A stretch of 64,000 bases of DNA from Gambelia wislizenii (GCA_030847615.1 JAUMIR010000001.1:68647501-68711500), one strand, 5' to 3'. Shown: positions 23,701 to 35,503, counted from the stretch's first letter. Program-made: numbers and translations. The notes: generated by a model not told the origin, from the letters alone.

Positions 23701-24790
23701 TTGGGCCATATATACTAAAGAGAACAACATGTGGGAGGCGTAAGGAAATAATGCGATCAGAGTGTCCTGTTGGCAAGGTTTCGAGTTTGGAGGCAATGGA
23801 GTTTTTAATCATAAAGCCTACTCCTGAAAGATGTTTTTCGGTTTTGGGTTTGCCAGACCAGTAAAGTGTGTAGCCAGCGCCATGTTCTTTACGGCTGCCT
23901 TCCTCATGGAAGCGAACTTCAGTAAGAGCAGCGATGTCAATATTGAGCTGTGATAGTTCAAGGGCTATTAGGGCAGAACGATGCTCAGGCCGTCCACTAT
24001 CTTCAGAGTCTTGCATGGTTCTGATGTTCCAGCATGCAAGTGTCAGTTTATTTACACCTTTGGAGGCCGGTGTGTGCCTTTGTTTCTTTGCCTTGGTTTG
24101 ACCGCATCAGAAGATTCCCGTTGGCTGCGGCTAGCCAACCAGGTAGTTGGGGATGAGCTTCCGTTAGGCCACCTTTTCTAGGCCCCTCTCCATATGGAGC
24201 AAGCAGTGCTCTCCTTAAAAAAGGCTGCTTGGTCATTCAGGATGCTGCCGAACAAGACTGTCATCACCCGGGTCAGCCTCGAGCGACCAATGTCCTGAAC
24301 CGCCTGCATGCAGGGTTGGGTCTGCGGCTTCCAGTGCATCTTTACACCTGCCGGTTTCATCCCTCGCCAGTCGCTACAGGGCTTTTTTGGAAATGGATTT
24401 GTCCTTCGAGCCTGTGCAATGGATTTTTCTGGTGGAGCGCAGCGTGCACAGAACTGGCCTCACCCTTTAAACCAGAGATTCATCTGCCGTGGCCTTGCAA
24501 GCATGGACGTGGCAGCGAGGTCCTCGGGCCGTAGGTTTGATTAGAGTTTCCTTCTCTTAGATGGTTGACCTTACAGGGTTGGACGAGCACCATCTGCCCG
24601 GGTTTGGGATTAGAGTTTTCCTTCTCCTAGGATGGTTGCCACAAGGCTAGAGTGCCCTTTGACGCTCTTTGTCAGACCCTTTGGTTTTGACCTGTCTGGC
24701 ATGGGAGACCCTACAAGTGGCTATTATGCCACCGCCAGCATAGCTCAAAACATCATTAGGGTACGCAAGCCTCTCTCCCACGACAAGGGG
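20766..24790 (-). mobile_element. APE/RT LINE, nearly full length (RTE-X-like; clade uncertain)
   Basis: Minus-strand LINE with a 5' UTR (about 24050-24790), one long frame coding for endonuclease plus reverse transcriptase plus a zinc finger (20858-24016 and slightly upstream), and a short 3' UTR. Its 3' side is abutted by the CR1 at 20765. The 5' UTR is shared with the fragment at 12937-13288. Clade naming would need a phylogeny. Confidence 0.88.
20858..24016 (-). pseudogene. LINE endonuclease-reverse transcriptase, broken by two in-frame stops
   Basis: The first 872 codons (24016-21401) are open. Upstream in frame is LTLACWNIRT, the usual start of the endonuclease domain, so the true start lies before 24016. 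Endonuclease signatures: ALTEVRFHEEGS, GDFNARVG, WHLIDYVLVR and TDHRLVRC (residues about 30-240). The reverse transcriptase spans about 480-790, with NYRGITLLSIAGKI, FVDLTKAFDTVSR, NGVKQGCVLAPTLF and FANDAALVAH, where Asn replaces the first catalytic Asp. TGA at 21400-21398 interrupts the frame after YRHHL. The frame continues as LRWAGHVSRM and GQRKRGAPKKRYKD, meets a second TGA at 21001-20999, then encodes a finger (CAFCNRTC...SHQRAC) and ends at 20858. Confidence 0.9.
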
Positions 24791-25286
24791 GCGTCTTCTT
24801 GTACAAAACCACAATAAAACAACAAATTCATATCAGTTGCGTTCAGGGGTTTTTTTATCTCTGAGACATGGGTGGAACTTTGCAGATCAATCATCCTGGT
24901 TGTTTTATTGTTGTCAGGGCTGGTTTAACCAGTCTGCCAAATCAGCATTGGCAGGGGGCCCCAAGGTCAAGCCCCCCCCCCTGCTGACCTCCTTATCTGA
25001 CAAAGGAGACAGCCAGGAAACAGCTGGGAGGAGCCGCTGCTTTGTAGCCCCCTCCTACCCTCCTCCTTCAAAAACCTCCTGCTGGCTTTTTTAAAAAAAC
25101 AACAAAAAAACCAGAGTCTCCCAAACTAGAAAGAGAAAGAGAAAGAAGCAGCAGCCCTCAGTGGCAGAAGCTGGAGGGAGTTTGCTGCTGCAAAATGCAA
25201 GCCAGTCAGGCATGTTGGAGAGGGGTGAGTGTGTGTGTGTGAGAGAGGGGTAATTTGAGGGTTGTCTCTTTCCCTCAGAAAGGGCT

Positions 25287-25325
25287 TCTTCCTTCCTTCC
25301 TTCCTTCCTTCCTTCCTTCCTTCCC
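25287..25325. repeat. (TTCC)n microsatellite
   Basis: Nine or so TTCC units inside the hAT element, with further TTCC units to about 25340. Confidence 0.9.
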
Positions 25326-25477
25326 TTTCCTTCCTTCCACATAGATCCCCTCCAGCCCATCTTTCCAGCTGCTCTTAACATGGTTTCCTGGGGTCTCTGC
25401 CCTCCCTCCCTTCACCCCTGGGTCTTCAGCTTCCTCCCCTTGCTGCCAACTGAGTTCAACCTGCAAAAGGAATTTAT

Positions 25478-25685
25478 GTGTGTTTGCCTATGTGCCTTCA
25501 AGTCATTTCTGATTAAGGCAAACCTACCATGGGGATTTCTAGGCAAGGTTTGTTCAAAGGGGGTGTGCCTTTGCCTTCCTTTGAGGCTGAGAGAGTGTGA
25601 CTTGCCCAAAGTCACCCAGTGGGTATTCATGGCTGAGTAAGGATTCAAACCCTGGTCTCCATAGTCATAGTGCAATGCTGAAACT
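25478..25685 (-). mobile_element. tRNA-derived SINE, ACA-tail type (nested in hAT)
   Basis: On the minus strand the body reads AAGTCACACTCTCTCAGCCT, followed by AACAAACCTTGCCTAGAAAT and the tail GACTTGAAGGCACATAGGCA. The tRNA-like head is decayed. Confidence 0.85.
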
Positions 25686-25830
25686 TCTAAAACACTCTAG
25701 CTCTTTTAACAGAAGAATATAAAGAATATAAATTAAAATTTGGAGTAATATTACTGGGAACAATGGTTTTATTGTTGTCACTAAAACACCAGTATCCCAT
25801 TAATGTTATGTGAGAGACATTGGCCTAGAG

Positions 25831-26182
25831 CAGTGGTTCTTAACCTTTTCTTTACCAGGGACCCCCTTTAAATATCTTTTGTTGCCCCAAGACTTAACTC
25901 AAGATTTAAAACCCTAATAATAATAGTTAATAATAATAGCTAATAACAACAACAATACAATTACATCATCCATTAAACTTTCCCTCAGAGGCACTCTTGC
26001 TTCTTCCTGTAAGTTTGTGGCTGGAGTGGATTGAATGGCAATGTGCAGGCCAAGCCAGCCAGCCTTTGCCTTGGTTCCTGTCACGTGGCTGCTCCACTAC
26101 AGGGAAGAGGTGGGCCAAGCAGCCTTCAAGCCTTTGTGGACCCCCTGTGAGGACATTGCAGACCCCAAGTTAAGAACCACTG
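25831..26182. mobile_element. hAT MITE (352 bp, nested)
   Basis: Termini CAGTGGTTCTTAACCTT and its inverse AAGTTAAGAACCACTG are flanked by an 8-bp duplication with one mismatch (GCCTAGAG at 25823-25830, GGCTAGAG at 26183-26190). Confidence 0.88.
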
Positions 26183-26292
26183 GGCTAGAGAATGCTGGAA
26201 AAGGAACAATGCAACCAGACCTTGAGAAGGGTGTTGGCAGGGGGATTCTGGGAGGTGTAATCCAAGAATAACTTTCTCAGGCTCTGAATGCA

Positions 26293-26930
26293 GCCTAGAA
26301 TCATAGGGCTGGAAGGGACCCCAACAGCCATCCCATTTGATCAGCTTCTGCCCTGCAGGAACACACAATCCAAGCATTCCTGACAGATGGCCATCCAACC
26401 TATGTTTTAAAAAACCCAAAGAAGGAGACTCCACCACACTCCAAGGCAGCAGTGGATTTCAATGACGAACAGCTCTTACTATCAGGAGGTTCTTCCTAAT
26501 ATTCAGGTGGAATCTCTTTTCCTGTAGTTTGAACCCATAGCTCCGTGTCCTAGTCTCTGGAGCAGCAGAAAACAAGCTTGCTCCTGCCTCAGTATGACAT
26601 CCCTTCAAATATTTAAACATGGCTATCATGTCACCTCTCAACCTTCTCTTCACCAGGCTAAGCATACCCAGCTCCCTAAGCCGTTCCTCATAGGGCATCA
26701 TGGCTTCCAGACCTCCCACCATCCTTCTCAGTATCTTTCTTGAATTGTTGTACTCAGAACTGGAAACCGTATTCCAAGTGAGGTCTGACCAAAGCAGAAT
26801 GGAGTGACACTACTCCTATCAATGCAGCCTAGAATTTCATTGGCATTTTTTTGCTGCTGTATCACACTGCTAACTCATGTTCAGCTTGTAGTCCACTCTT
26901 TCTTTTCTTTGAGGAAATCTACACCATTAC
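26293..26930 (-). mobile_element. CR1 LINE fragment (nested in hAT)
   Basis: The minus-strand 3' terminus CCCTATGATTCTAGGC is at 26293. It includes ORF2 remnants with EERLRELGMLSLVKRRLRGD (26459-26722). It decays toward 26930. Confidence 0.88.
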
Positions 26931-27016
26931 GTTAATTGCTAATAAACAAAAAAATATTATGTTACTGCCTATAATATAGTTTTTAAACTAAATTATTGGT
27001 GGCAAATTATGTAATA

Positions 27017-27252
27017 CAGTAGGCCCCTCTTATCCACTGGGGATTGGTTCGGGGGGGGGCGTGAATTCTGAAAACCATGAATAATAGTGAACACCATTGA
27101 AAATAATGGAACTTCTGGTTTAAAATTCCATAGAGTTGCCTTGGAGGGCCTAGAAAATGGCTAGGGAGGACACATTTTTTAGGAAGACTCTATGGTAGGT
27201 GTGCTGTTTTGTGTCCCATGGATAATGAATCCATGGATACAGGGGTCCTGCT
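27017..27252. mobile_element. Tigger-like MITE (nested in hAT)
   Basis: The left end CAGTAGGCCCCTCTTATCC is preceded by TA. The right end CCATGGATACAGGGGTCCTG is followed by a TA-rich junction. Same group as 34451, 37280 and 51300. Confidence 0.7.
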
Positions 27253-27439
27253 ATAATCTGAACATCCTGTATGGTGAATAGGTTAGGTTACATTGATCTG
27301 AGATAAACATATGGGGTCCCCAAAATAAAGCATTGCAGGGGCCCCCAAAATTCCTTAAACCGGCTCTGATTGTTGTTATATTATTTTCTGTCCTTCCTTT
27401 CCCCGCCAAATGGAATGCAATGGTTTGCTTCTAACTACA

Positions 27440-27622
27440 TAATTATAGCACTTTGATACAATTTTAACTGCCATGGCTCCATCTGCGGTCTCCTGGGATT
27501 TCTAGTTTACTGAGGCACATAGAATTCTTTGTGATGGAGCTGTAGTGCCTCACCAAACTGGAAAGCCCAGGATTCCATAGGATTCAGCCATGGTGGTTAA
27601 AGTGGTATCAAAGTGCTACAAC
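27440..27622. mobile_element. Long-TIR MITE related to 38748-38961
   Basis: The left arm ATAGCACTTTGATAC and right arm GTATCAAAGTGCTAC are inverse. Further inside, AACTGCCATGGCTCC pairs with the CAGCCATGGTGGTT region. The shared interior CCTATGGAATCC/GGATTCCATAGG links it to 38748. Confidence 0.65.
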
Positions 27623-28084
27623 TGATGAATGTGAAAGAGACCTTCATAAATACCCCTGTGTTCAGTGGCCCTTGCCATGAGGACTGCAGACTCTTTCTGT
27701 GTATTTGTTTGTCATTGTTTTCCAGGGGTATTTTACCAATACCACAATTCCTGCATTACCTGAGATTTACTACCCCACACAGAGCAAGGACAGAACAGCA
27801 CAAGATAATCCAAGAGGTTGTCCAGATGGTGAAAACACTCCTCATAGAATGTGAGGAGAATACCTTTTGTCCCAACAAGATCCCATGGTGATTCACCTTA
27901 TTCAGAAGCAGGAGCCTACAAAGTGCCATATACTGCGTGGGAAGAGCCTTTGCATCTTTTCCCGAGGTTTTTGAAATAATGTGTGGAAATACACATTACC
28001 ACTCATTTGGACAACTGATTTGAATTGCAGCACATTATCAGCAAGGGCGGAAGTGGAAAGCTGATTGGTTGGATATGGACCAGG

Positions 28085-28683
28085 CTTTTGATGCTGCAAC
28101 AAAGACAGTGAATACTATTTTACCCTGCATTAATAGAAGCAGTTTCCAGGTTGAGGGAAGTAATAGTCACACTATGTTCTGAGCTGGTCAGGCCTCATCT
28201 GGGGTCCTGCACTCATTTCTGGGTCTCATTTTAACAAGGATACAGACAAGTAGGAGCCGCTTCAGAGAAAGGCTATGAGGATGATTAGAGGTATGGGGAA
28301 CAAAACATATGAGGAAAGGTTGAAGGAGCCTGGCATGTTCAGCTTGGTGAAGAGAATGCTGAGTGGTGTCATGACTGCACTCTTTAAATACTTCAAGGGC
28401 TGTCACAGAGAAGAGGGGAAAAGCCTGTTCTCTGCTGCCCCAGAGGGTAGCACCAGGTCTCATGGTCTGAAGTTATAGGAAAGTAGATTTTGATTAAGCA
28501 TTAGAAGGAACTTCTTGACAGTAAGAGCAGTTCAGCAATGGAACCAATTGTCTAGAGAGGTGGTGGGGTCTCCTGTGGTCATCTTCCAAAAGAAGCTGGA
28601 GATAGTTTAGCTGGAGATCCTGCATTGAGCAGGGGAGTGAACTTAATGGCTCTTGAGGCCCCTTCCAACTCTATGATTCTACT
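28085..28683 (+). mobile_element. CR1 LINE fragment, plus strand
   Basis: Begins in the ORF2 C-terminal region (CINRSS-like) and continues through YEERLKEPGMFSLVKRMLSG. It ends in the CR1 3' terminus CTCTATGATTCT at 28670-28681. Frameshifts are present. Confidence 0.88.
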
Positions 28684-29073
28684 GTATCATATGGCAAAGT
28701 TTTCTCCATACAGTAAGGTGATTGAATACTCCATGTACTCTTGCCAAACTTTATTTTTCTGTTTCTCTCTCACACACTTGCCTTGCTAGTCTCTGCAAAT
28801 CTGAACTGTAAGTTTTTGTTGCTTTCACTCTCAAGCTTCAGCGTTCTTGACCCCAGTTGCTCTCTGCCACAAACATGTTCCTTTAGTATTTGCTTTTAGC
28901 TAACCTACCACTTTCCCTAGAGTCACAAAAATAGTGCTTGTCCCAAACTTGGAGCAACTCAAGATGCAGAGAAATAATTAGGTTGATGTTTTTATAGAGA
29001 TCCACCTCTTCAAAACAACAATAACAGCAACAGCAGCAGTGATTCCCTGCTGGCAAGTTATTCATGACACTTT

Positions 29074-29670
29074 GGCGATTATCAGATGAGTGTCTAAAAA
29101 TGTGATTATGGCACTCTATTTTACAGCATTTGTGTTCTGGCACAATGACACACATTTTTGCATGCAGCTGTGAAAACAATACAAAACCACCCCAAGAATC
29201 CGGCAATACCAGCCTTGTGCAGCTTACTTTCACATTTCTCCATGAATGAGATTTTGGTGCATCTCGTGAGAAGATGAGAGTGTGCTAAAAAGCCCCCAAA
29301 CACCAAAATTAAAAAAAGAAAACGTACAGAAAAGCACAGATACATGTTTAGAAACTTGCAAGCAAGACGAGAAGGTTCATAAAAAGAACATACAGTACCT
29401 AGTTTTCCTGTTTGCACCTGGAAGTGTTCTTGTGGGACCTCCCATTGATGCTGGAATTACACCAGCAGAATGGGGCACCTTCTCGCACACATGAAAATCC
29501 AGAACACAAATGCTATAGGAAAGAAATTTTGACTTCTCCCTGACAATAAAAAAATGAACTCCTTTGTAACAGCAGCAGAATGCTGGGTTATGATGTCATC
29601 TAACAAGGAAGCCCTTTTGCAATCTCATAGCGTCGTTATAACACCATTTTTGATGTGTCTGATAATCTCC
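29074..29670 (+). mobile_element. Harbinger-like MITE, copy 3 (597 bp)
   Basis: It starts GGCGATTATCAGATG and ends TGTCTGATAATCTCC, with TTT at the left and TTA at the right as a degraded 3-bp duplication. The interior shares GGAAGTGTTC and the AAAAAGAACATACAG-type segment with copies 1 and 2. Confidence 0.65.
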
Positions 29671-29920
29671 TTAGTGTCAAATTTTGAAATTTCAAACTAA
29701 CCTACCCTTCCTTCTTACTCCGAATCATTTCCTGGAAGGTTAAGTTCAATCATAGACTGAAAAAATGTTATTTTCTGGATGACAACTTCCAGAATATCTC
29801 AGACAACATCTCCATGTGATTTACTGAGTCAGAGTCCAAATAAGTAACTTCTCAAAGCTTTTAATTTTCCATGGAAACCATTTACCAGTGTGGAGTTGCT
29901 CTTGAGAGATGACCTGGTGC

Positions 29921-30186
29921 CCTGGTGGTGCAGTGGTTAAATGCCAGTACTGCAAGTCACCACGTTGCAAGTTCGATTCCAGAGGGCTCCAAGGTTCACT
30001 CAGCCTTCCATCCTTTCGTAGGTCGGTAAATTGAGTACCCAGCTTGTGGGGGCAATTAGCTAACACACATTGGAAACTGTTTAATGCAGTGTAGATGTGT
30101 CAATAGCTATTGCTTAAAACAATTTGTAAGCCGCTCTGATAGCCTTGTGGCTGAGGAGCGGGGTATAAATAAATAAATAAATAAAA
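29921..30186 (+). mobile_element. tRNA-derived SINE (second family) with ATAAA tail
   Basis: The head is GGTGCCCTGGTGGTGCAGTG, with box B-like AAGTTCGATTCC. The body is CCAGCTTGTGGGGGCAATTA, and the L2-like 3' end is GAGCGGGGTATAAATAAATA. It is the same family as 11876. Confidence 0.82.
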
Positions 30187-30370
30187 TGACCTCCGATAAG
30201 CAAACTCATCTCAAGTGAGTCGGCCATAAGACTTCAGCCTCTTGGCTCACCAGTTTGATGATACACAAAAGCTATCATTCCATTTCAGAAACCATTTTCT
30301 TCATCTGGAGCAAAGTCCCACGTAATTATTACAGGGAAAGGACTGAAGCACAGAAAATGTCTTTTAATGT

Positions 30371-30540
30371 GAGAGCCAGCATGGTGTAGTGGTTTGAGTG
30401 TTGGGTGGTCTTGGGCAAGTCACACTCTCTCAGCCTCAGAGGAAGGCAATGGCAACCCCCCTCTGAACAAATCTTGCCAAGAAGACCCCATGATAGGTTT
30501 GTCATAAGTCAGAAATGACTTGAAGGCACACAACAACTCA
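30371..30540 (+). mobile_element. tRNA-derived SINE, ACA-tail type
   Basis: The head is GCCAGCATGGTGTAGTGGTT, followed by an internal deletion of the middle of the tRNA part, then CAAGTCACACTCTCTCAGCC and the tail GACTTGAAGGCACACAACAA. Confidence 0.9.
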
Positions 30541-33447
30541 ACAATGTGGTGGTCTCAATACTGTTGGCTGAGACTGATTGGTTTTAATGTAGGATGTTTG
30601 TGGAAACATCATGGCTGAAAGTCAGTCATGCAATAGATCACCATCCCTCAAACAGGCCCATCTGATGAGCTGGACTGCAGTTCCTATCAGTCCCAATCAG
30701 CATGGTTGATGGGAGTTATAGTCCAGCACAGGTGGTGGCCATGGAAAGATACAGTAAATATATACAGCCTGGTCATATTTCTTTAGCCACTATTTTGAAT
30801 TCACATCAAGGTTCAAAGATCTGCTTTTAGATGTATGAATGGTTTATTGGAAAACATAAATGTGTGTTAAGGAGTTGTATGTAGTTATAATAACCACAGT
30901 GATGTAAACTAATGAAGCCTGTCACCTTTGCTTTTGCTTTTCTTTCACCAAAGGGACTTCTGCCTTTGATATCCCATTTATATATATATATACCTGCATG
31001 CTATCCCATTTATAGCAATAGTCACACTGCAATCAATGAACTAGAGCAGAAAATATTGGTGCACATGAGTATGTCCTCTGAAACATATGGGATGAACCTA
31101 CCAATCCTCTATTGTTCACAAATACATCCCCCATCCAATTCCACTTGTTCTTTGTTATTATAAAGTGTCTAAGACTTCTCATTGCTTCAAAACTAAGCTA
31201 GATACTCCTCTGAGATCTGATTCATTCCAACAGCACCATCGGGGTTATACAAAAAGTAGCTCTGTGTGGCAAGTGCTTTATATCAAGGGTCTTTCCACAG
31301 GATCATAACCATTTTCTACCATACCAAGATAGCTTTCCCCTACTTAAAATGGAAAGTGTGGGAAATAGCTTAAGTAATGGATTGTCTTGGGGAGCTGTGT
31401 CCACTGCCCACCACACAAGCAGGGGTGCAGTTAAGCAAATATAGATTCTGCATTTAATGGTCACCCACCCACCCCAGTAATGTGTTTTACTTCACTATGT
31501 AATTCATTGTATATTACTTCACTATCTCCCCACTGAAAGCCCATGTGAGGGGTAGAGCTACGAGGCCTATATATGAGAATGCAAGTATGGAACAACATAA
31601 TTCAGCCAAACACAGCATCACGTTTTGTGCAAAACATTAAGTTCTATCTGCTTCATTTGAACAAGTTTCCTGGAAACTTTTTATGTCCAGCTGTGAGCCA
31701 CAGCTGGCCTAAAAACACAGGAAAAGAACTCTGGCCTCCTTCAAATCCTACCTAAGGGCAAGTGCCTTGTGTGGTCTAGGCTTCCCAAGTCCAACGTGTT
31801 GGAACAGCAAAGGATTCTCTTTGCTCCTTTGCCCTTCTTGTTAATTCTGTGGTTTCTGAGGAAACTCAGTTTTCCCAGAGCCTCCACTAGTATTTCTCAG
31901 GAAGTATCATGACTGTTGGGATTGAACAGAGGCAGCAGCTAGGTAGAAAAGAACAAGATCTACTCTTGTTGGAACCTTGGCACAGGGTTGTTCATTCAGG
32001 CCTGCCTGGTGAGATTGCCAAAGGAGCACAGAGAGCATTCACTGGTGATCCATGAGAGCCTGTAAATATCCCATGTTGAATGATCTTAAGTACTAGACTT
32101 TTCTCTATTTAAAAAAAAAATGATTGCAGTGAACAACAACAGTCCATTTCTTGTAACAGTTGAAGCCAAAAGCTTTGGATGGATTTTTTAAATCAAATTT
32201 TTGGATAAGCACCATAACCACCACCAGTAGCACACACTGTTTGACTTCTGATGTAACAGGAAAAAGCCATCTACCCTCTCTTGCTGGAATCCCTTTTCCA
32301 AGCCAGACATGATCAAGCATTCTGGACAGCACCCTTGGGCAACAGCTTTGCAGAGTCTTAGAGGTGGTATGGTCAAACTGGTATTGCGTACAATCCACAC
32401 TTTTGTGTTTGTATGTATCCTGTTGTGGATTCTCTAATCAAACCAAAGTTGTGATCTGGGCTACCCTAGAAAAGCTGAAAATGGTCCAAGTATGACCAGC
32501 ACTACTGCAAAAAAGATGTATGCCTGTTTTGGTGTCTCTCCCAGATTTGCATAAGGCAAAGCTGGTAACTGTTTTTCTTGCACAGGTATTGACATATAGG
32601 AAGGTGGGAAAAGCAATTTTGAAAATGTATGTCTGTGCACGCATGCACACACACACACAGACACAGACACACAAAAGAGAGATGCCTTTTAAAAGTACAG
32701 GTTGGGGTACAGTAGGCATAATTGTGATCTAAGGCCAGACTAACAGGAGATAGACTACTTAGGGCTGATTTCAGATACCTTGAAATGGTTAACTAACAGT
32801 TTACCTTGTTACTAATGTACCTGGAAGCCAGAGAGGTCCCTGTGGGAATTTCTGCCTCCTTTGCTAAAATAATTGGGCTGTCTTTAGCTACTATGTGCCT
32901 TTACTTAGGTGGATGAAGGGCAGCATTTCCTGCTCTGTTTCAAGCAGGAAAATGTCTTGGGCAGGCCCTGGACACCTTCAAAGCTCTCTTCAAGGGCCAG
33001 CATGAGGTAACCTTCAGCCTGAAGAAAGTGTGAACTGTCTGACTCAATCCAGGGGCAGCTGCCCAAAAGCAGGCCGACCTTCCCCTCTGAGAAGGGCTTT
33101 GAGGGAACAGGTGAAATTAACCAGATCGCCACATCGGTCTCTCAGGCTTCAAGTTGTCCTTTCCTGCTACCTCATAAGTAACACTAGGGGTAAATTGAAA
33201 TTCTGTGTTCACAGTGAGTTTGGAATGGCTTATATGTGGTTTCTTATTTAGTATATGGAAGAATTAAAGCATATCTGCATATTTTCTATGCCTGTGCAAG
33301 GCTACAGAATTTCTTGCCTTGGGACAGGCATCTTCTTTAAGTAGATTTTCAAAAAATAGCATGTGTTTTACCTCTGTCTGGGCAATTTATCCAATATTTA
33401 ATCTGTTATTGTGTCTACTCACTTTTAGAATAAGACAGTTTCGTGTT
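30541..33447. other. Mostly non-repetitive DNA with a hAT-MITE relic
   Basis: About 30655-30745 resembles the short hAT MITE group (TGGACTGCAGTTCCTATCAG). (TATA)n lies near 30983 and (CA)n at 32647-32672. Otherwise nothing was recognised. Confidence 0.4.
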
Positions 33448-33521
33448 GTTTTATTGCTATTTAATTTTTAGCTGCCTGGGTCTGTGTGGCTTAGAGGGGA
33501 TATAAATGTACAAAAACAAAA
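33448..33521 (+). mobile_element. L2-like LINE 3' tail fragment
   Basis: Reads like an L2 terminus, with TGGCTTAGAGGGGATATAAA followed by an A-rich end. Very short. Confidence 0.45.
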
Positions 33522-34450
33522 AATACTCACATTTATTTATTTATGAAGTTTTTTTTTAAATACCTTTTCAGCTATTCCCACCCATTGTAAGAACTTCACT
33601 TTAAAAAAATAGGTGACATCATAAAATAAGGACTTCTTATTAATCATAGGTGATTGGAATGCAAAAACAGGAAACAGAGCAAAATCGAAGATTGTAGGAA
33701 AATTTGACCTAGGATCAATAAATGAAGCAGGAGACTGGCTAACTGAATTTTGTGAGGCCAACAGTTTGTTCATTGCAAACACATTCTTCAAGCAACCCAA
33801 GAAATGACTGTATATTTGGACATCACCTGATGGCCAATATAGAAATCAAATAGACTACATCATTGGAAGCAGAAGATGGAGAAGCTCCATTCTCTTTGCA
33901 AAAAGACCAGGAGCAGATTGTGGCACAGACTGTAAACTACCAATATTAAAAATTAGAGTAATACTAAAGAACACTAAACCAACTGTCATGCTGAAATATA
34001 ACCTGAAGAACACCCCCATAGAATTTAAAGATAATGTGAGAAATAGATTTGCGCTATTAAGCCTAACTGACCAGAGACCAGATTAACCCTGGAATGAAGC
34101 CAAGGACATTATCAGGGAGAATTGCAAAAAGACACTATCAAACACTGACTAAAAAGAAAGAGAAACCTCAGTGGATGACTGCTGAAATTCTTCATGCAGT
34201 TAAGGACAGACTAGAAGCAAAAGTAACAAGTCACGGACTCAGAACTCTGAATGCAAATGTTCAAGAACTTGTGCACACAGACAAGGAAAACTACTATAAC
34301 AATCAATGCAAAGAAATAGAAGATGACAATAAGAAAGAAAGAATGAGAGACCTCTTCCACAAGAATTGAAAAATCAAAGGGAAATTTACACCAAGAGGAG
34401 AGATGCTCTACAACCAGCAGGGTAACTCATTCCATGACCAAGTAGAAATA

Positions 34451-34614
34451 CAGTACAGGGGATACGTTCCCAGACTTACCGGATACTAGAAACTGCAGAT
34501 AATGGTGAAACCTATTAAAATGAATGACCTCCTCTGCCTAGAGAGACTATATTTTTTTGGATGTTAGTAAGTAATTCCATGGTTATGGGTACCATGGATA
34601 TGGGGGTCCTACTG
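34451..34614. mobile_element. Tigger-like MITE inside BovB (164 bp)
   Basis: It starts CAGTACAGGGGATACG and ends GGATATGGGGGTCCTACTG, and is flanked by TA on both sides (34449-34450, 34615-34616). Confidence 0.8.
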
Positions 34615-35235
34615 TAAAAAGAAGATGGAACCAATAAACAGAAGAACAATATAAAAGAGATGAAAGAATGACAGATTCATTCAAGGAAGATCCATACAAA
34701 TACGAACCCCCAGTTTAAAAAAAGTGAAGTGGAACCTGCACTCAGAGCACTTGGGTGAAACCAGGAACAGATGGCATACCATAGAACTGCTTCAGTCTAC
34801 AGAGATAGAATCTACTCTAGTTATAACTAAAACCTGTCAACAAATATGGACAACAAAACAATGGCCCACCGATTGGAAATAGTCAATATACGTACATTCC
34901 AATCCTCAAGAAAGGGGATTGCAGTAACTATGGCACCATTGCCATTAACTTCTCATGCAAGCAAAGTGCTGCTCAACATTCTTCAACAAAGCCCATTTGC
35001 ATGTCTGTACTGTGCCTTTTTGGAGCTGCTATAAATAAGTACTATTTTTTCAATGTCTAAGCTGGGTTCAGGAAAGGAAGAGACATTAGGGATCATATTG
35101 CCAACATATAGTGGATAATGGAACACACCAAAGAATTATAAAAGAAAATCAGCCTGTGTGTTATAAATTATAGCAAAGCCTTTAACTGCATTTTATTACC
35201 CCATCTGTTTAATCTGTATGTCAAGAGTGTCTATG

Positions 35236-35503
35236 GACTTTTTCGGATGCATGAAATATAACGCAAGCAGCCTCGTCGCGTTGCGGTACCGCGGGGAGAG
35301 TTGAGCATTATATTTCGTTGATTTTTAAGCACGAAAGTTGATTGTGCTTATAAATGGATGAAATATGACGCTCAACTCTCCCTGCAGTACCGCAACAGTA
35401 CCGGCAGGGGCGAGCCTCATCCGAAACCGACGCTCTGCAGCGCAGCAGCCTCGCAGCGCGACGAGGCTGCTTGCGTTATATTTCATGCATCTGAAAAAAA
35501 GTC
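35236..35503. mobile_element. Palindromic foldback MITE inside BovB (268 bp)
   Basis: The left arm GACTTTTTCGGATGCATGAA and onward is mirrored at 35503 for more than 40 bp (ending GCATCTGAAAAAAAGTC). Inner arms (GGAGAGTTGAGC and its inverse) make most of the element self-complementary. It is CpG-rich compared with its surroundings. No clear target duplication was seen. Confidence 0.75.

Larger units (their letters stand above)
24907..27376. mobile_element. Non-autonomous hAT element with nested insertions
   Basis: The element is 24915-27368. Left terminus CAGGGCTGGTTTAA and right terminus TTAAACCGGCTCTG are inverse with two mismatches. A perfect 8-bp target duplication ATTGTTGT flanks it (24907-24914, 27369-27376), diagnostic for hAT. 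Removing the nested SINE, MITE, CR1 and Tigger-like insertions leaves about 1 kb without transposase coding. Confidence 0.88.

Noticed and set aside
29921..30000. Possible tRNA gene
   Set aside because: The tRNA-like head lacks a complete cloverleaf and continues into a SINE body and ATAAA tail; the same holds for the other SINE heads.
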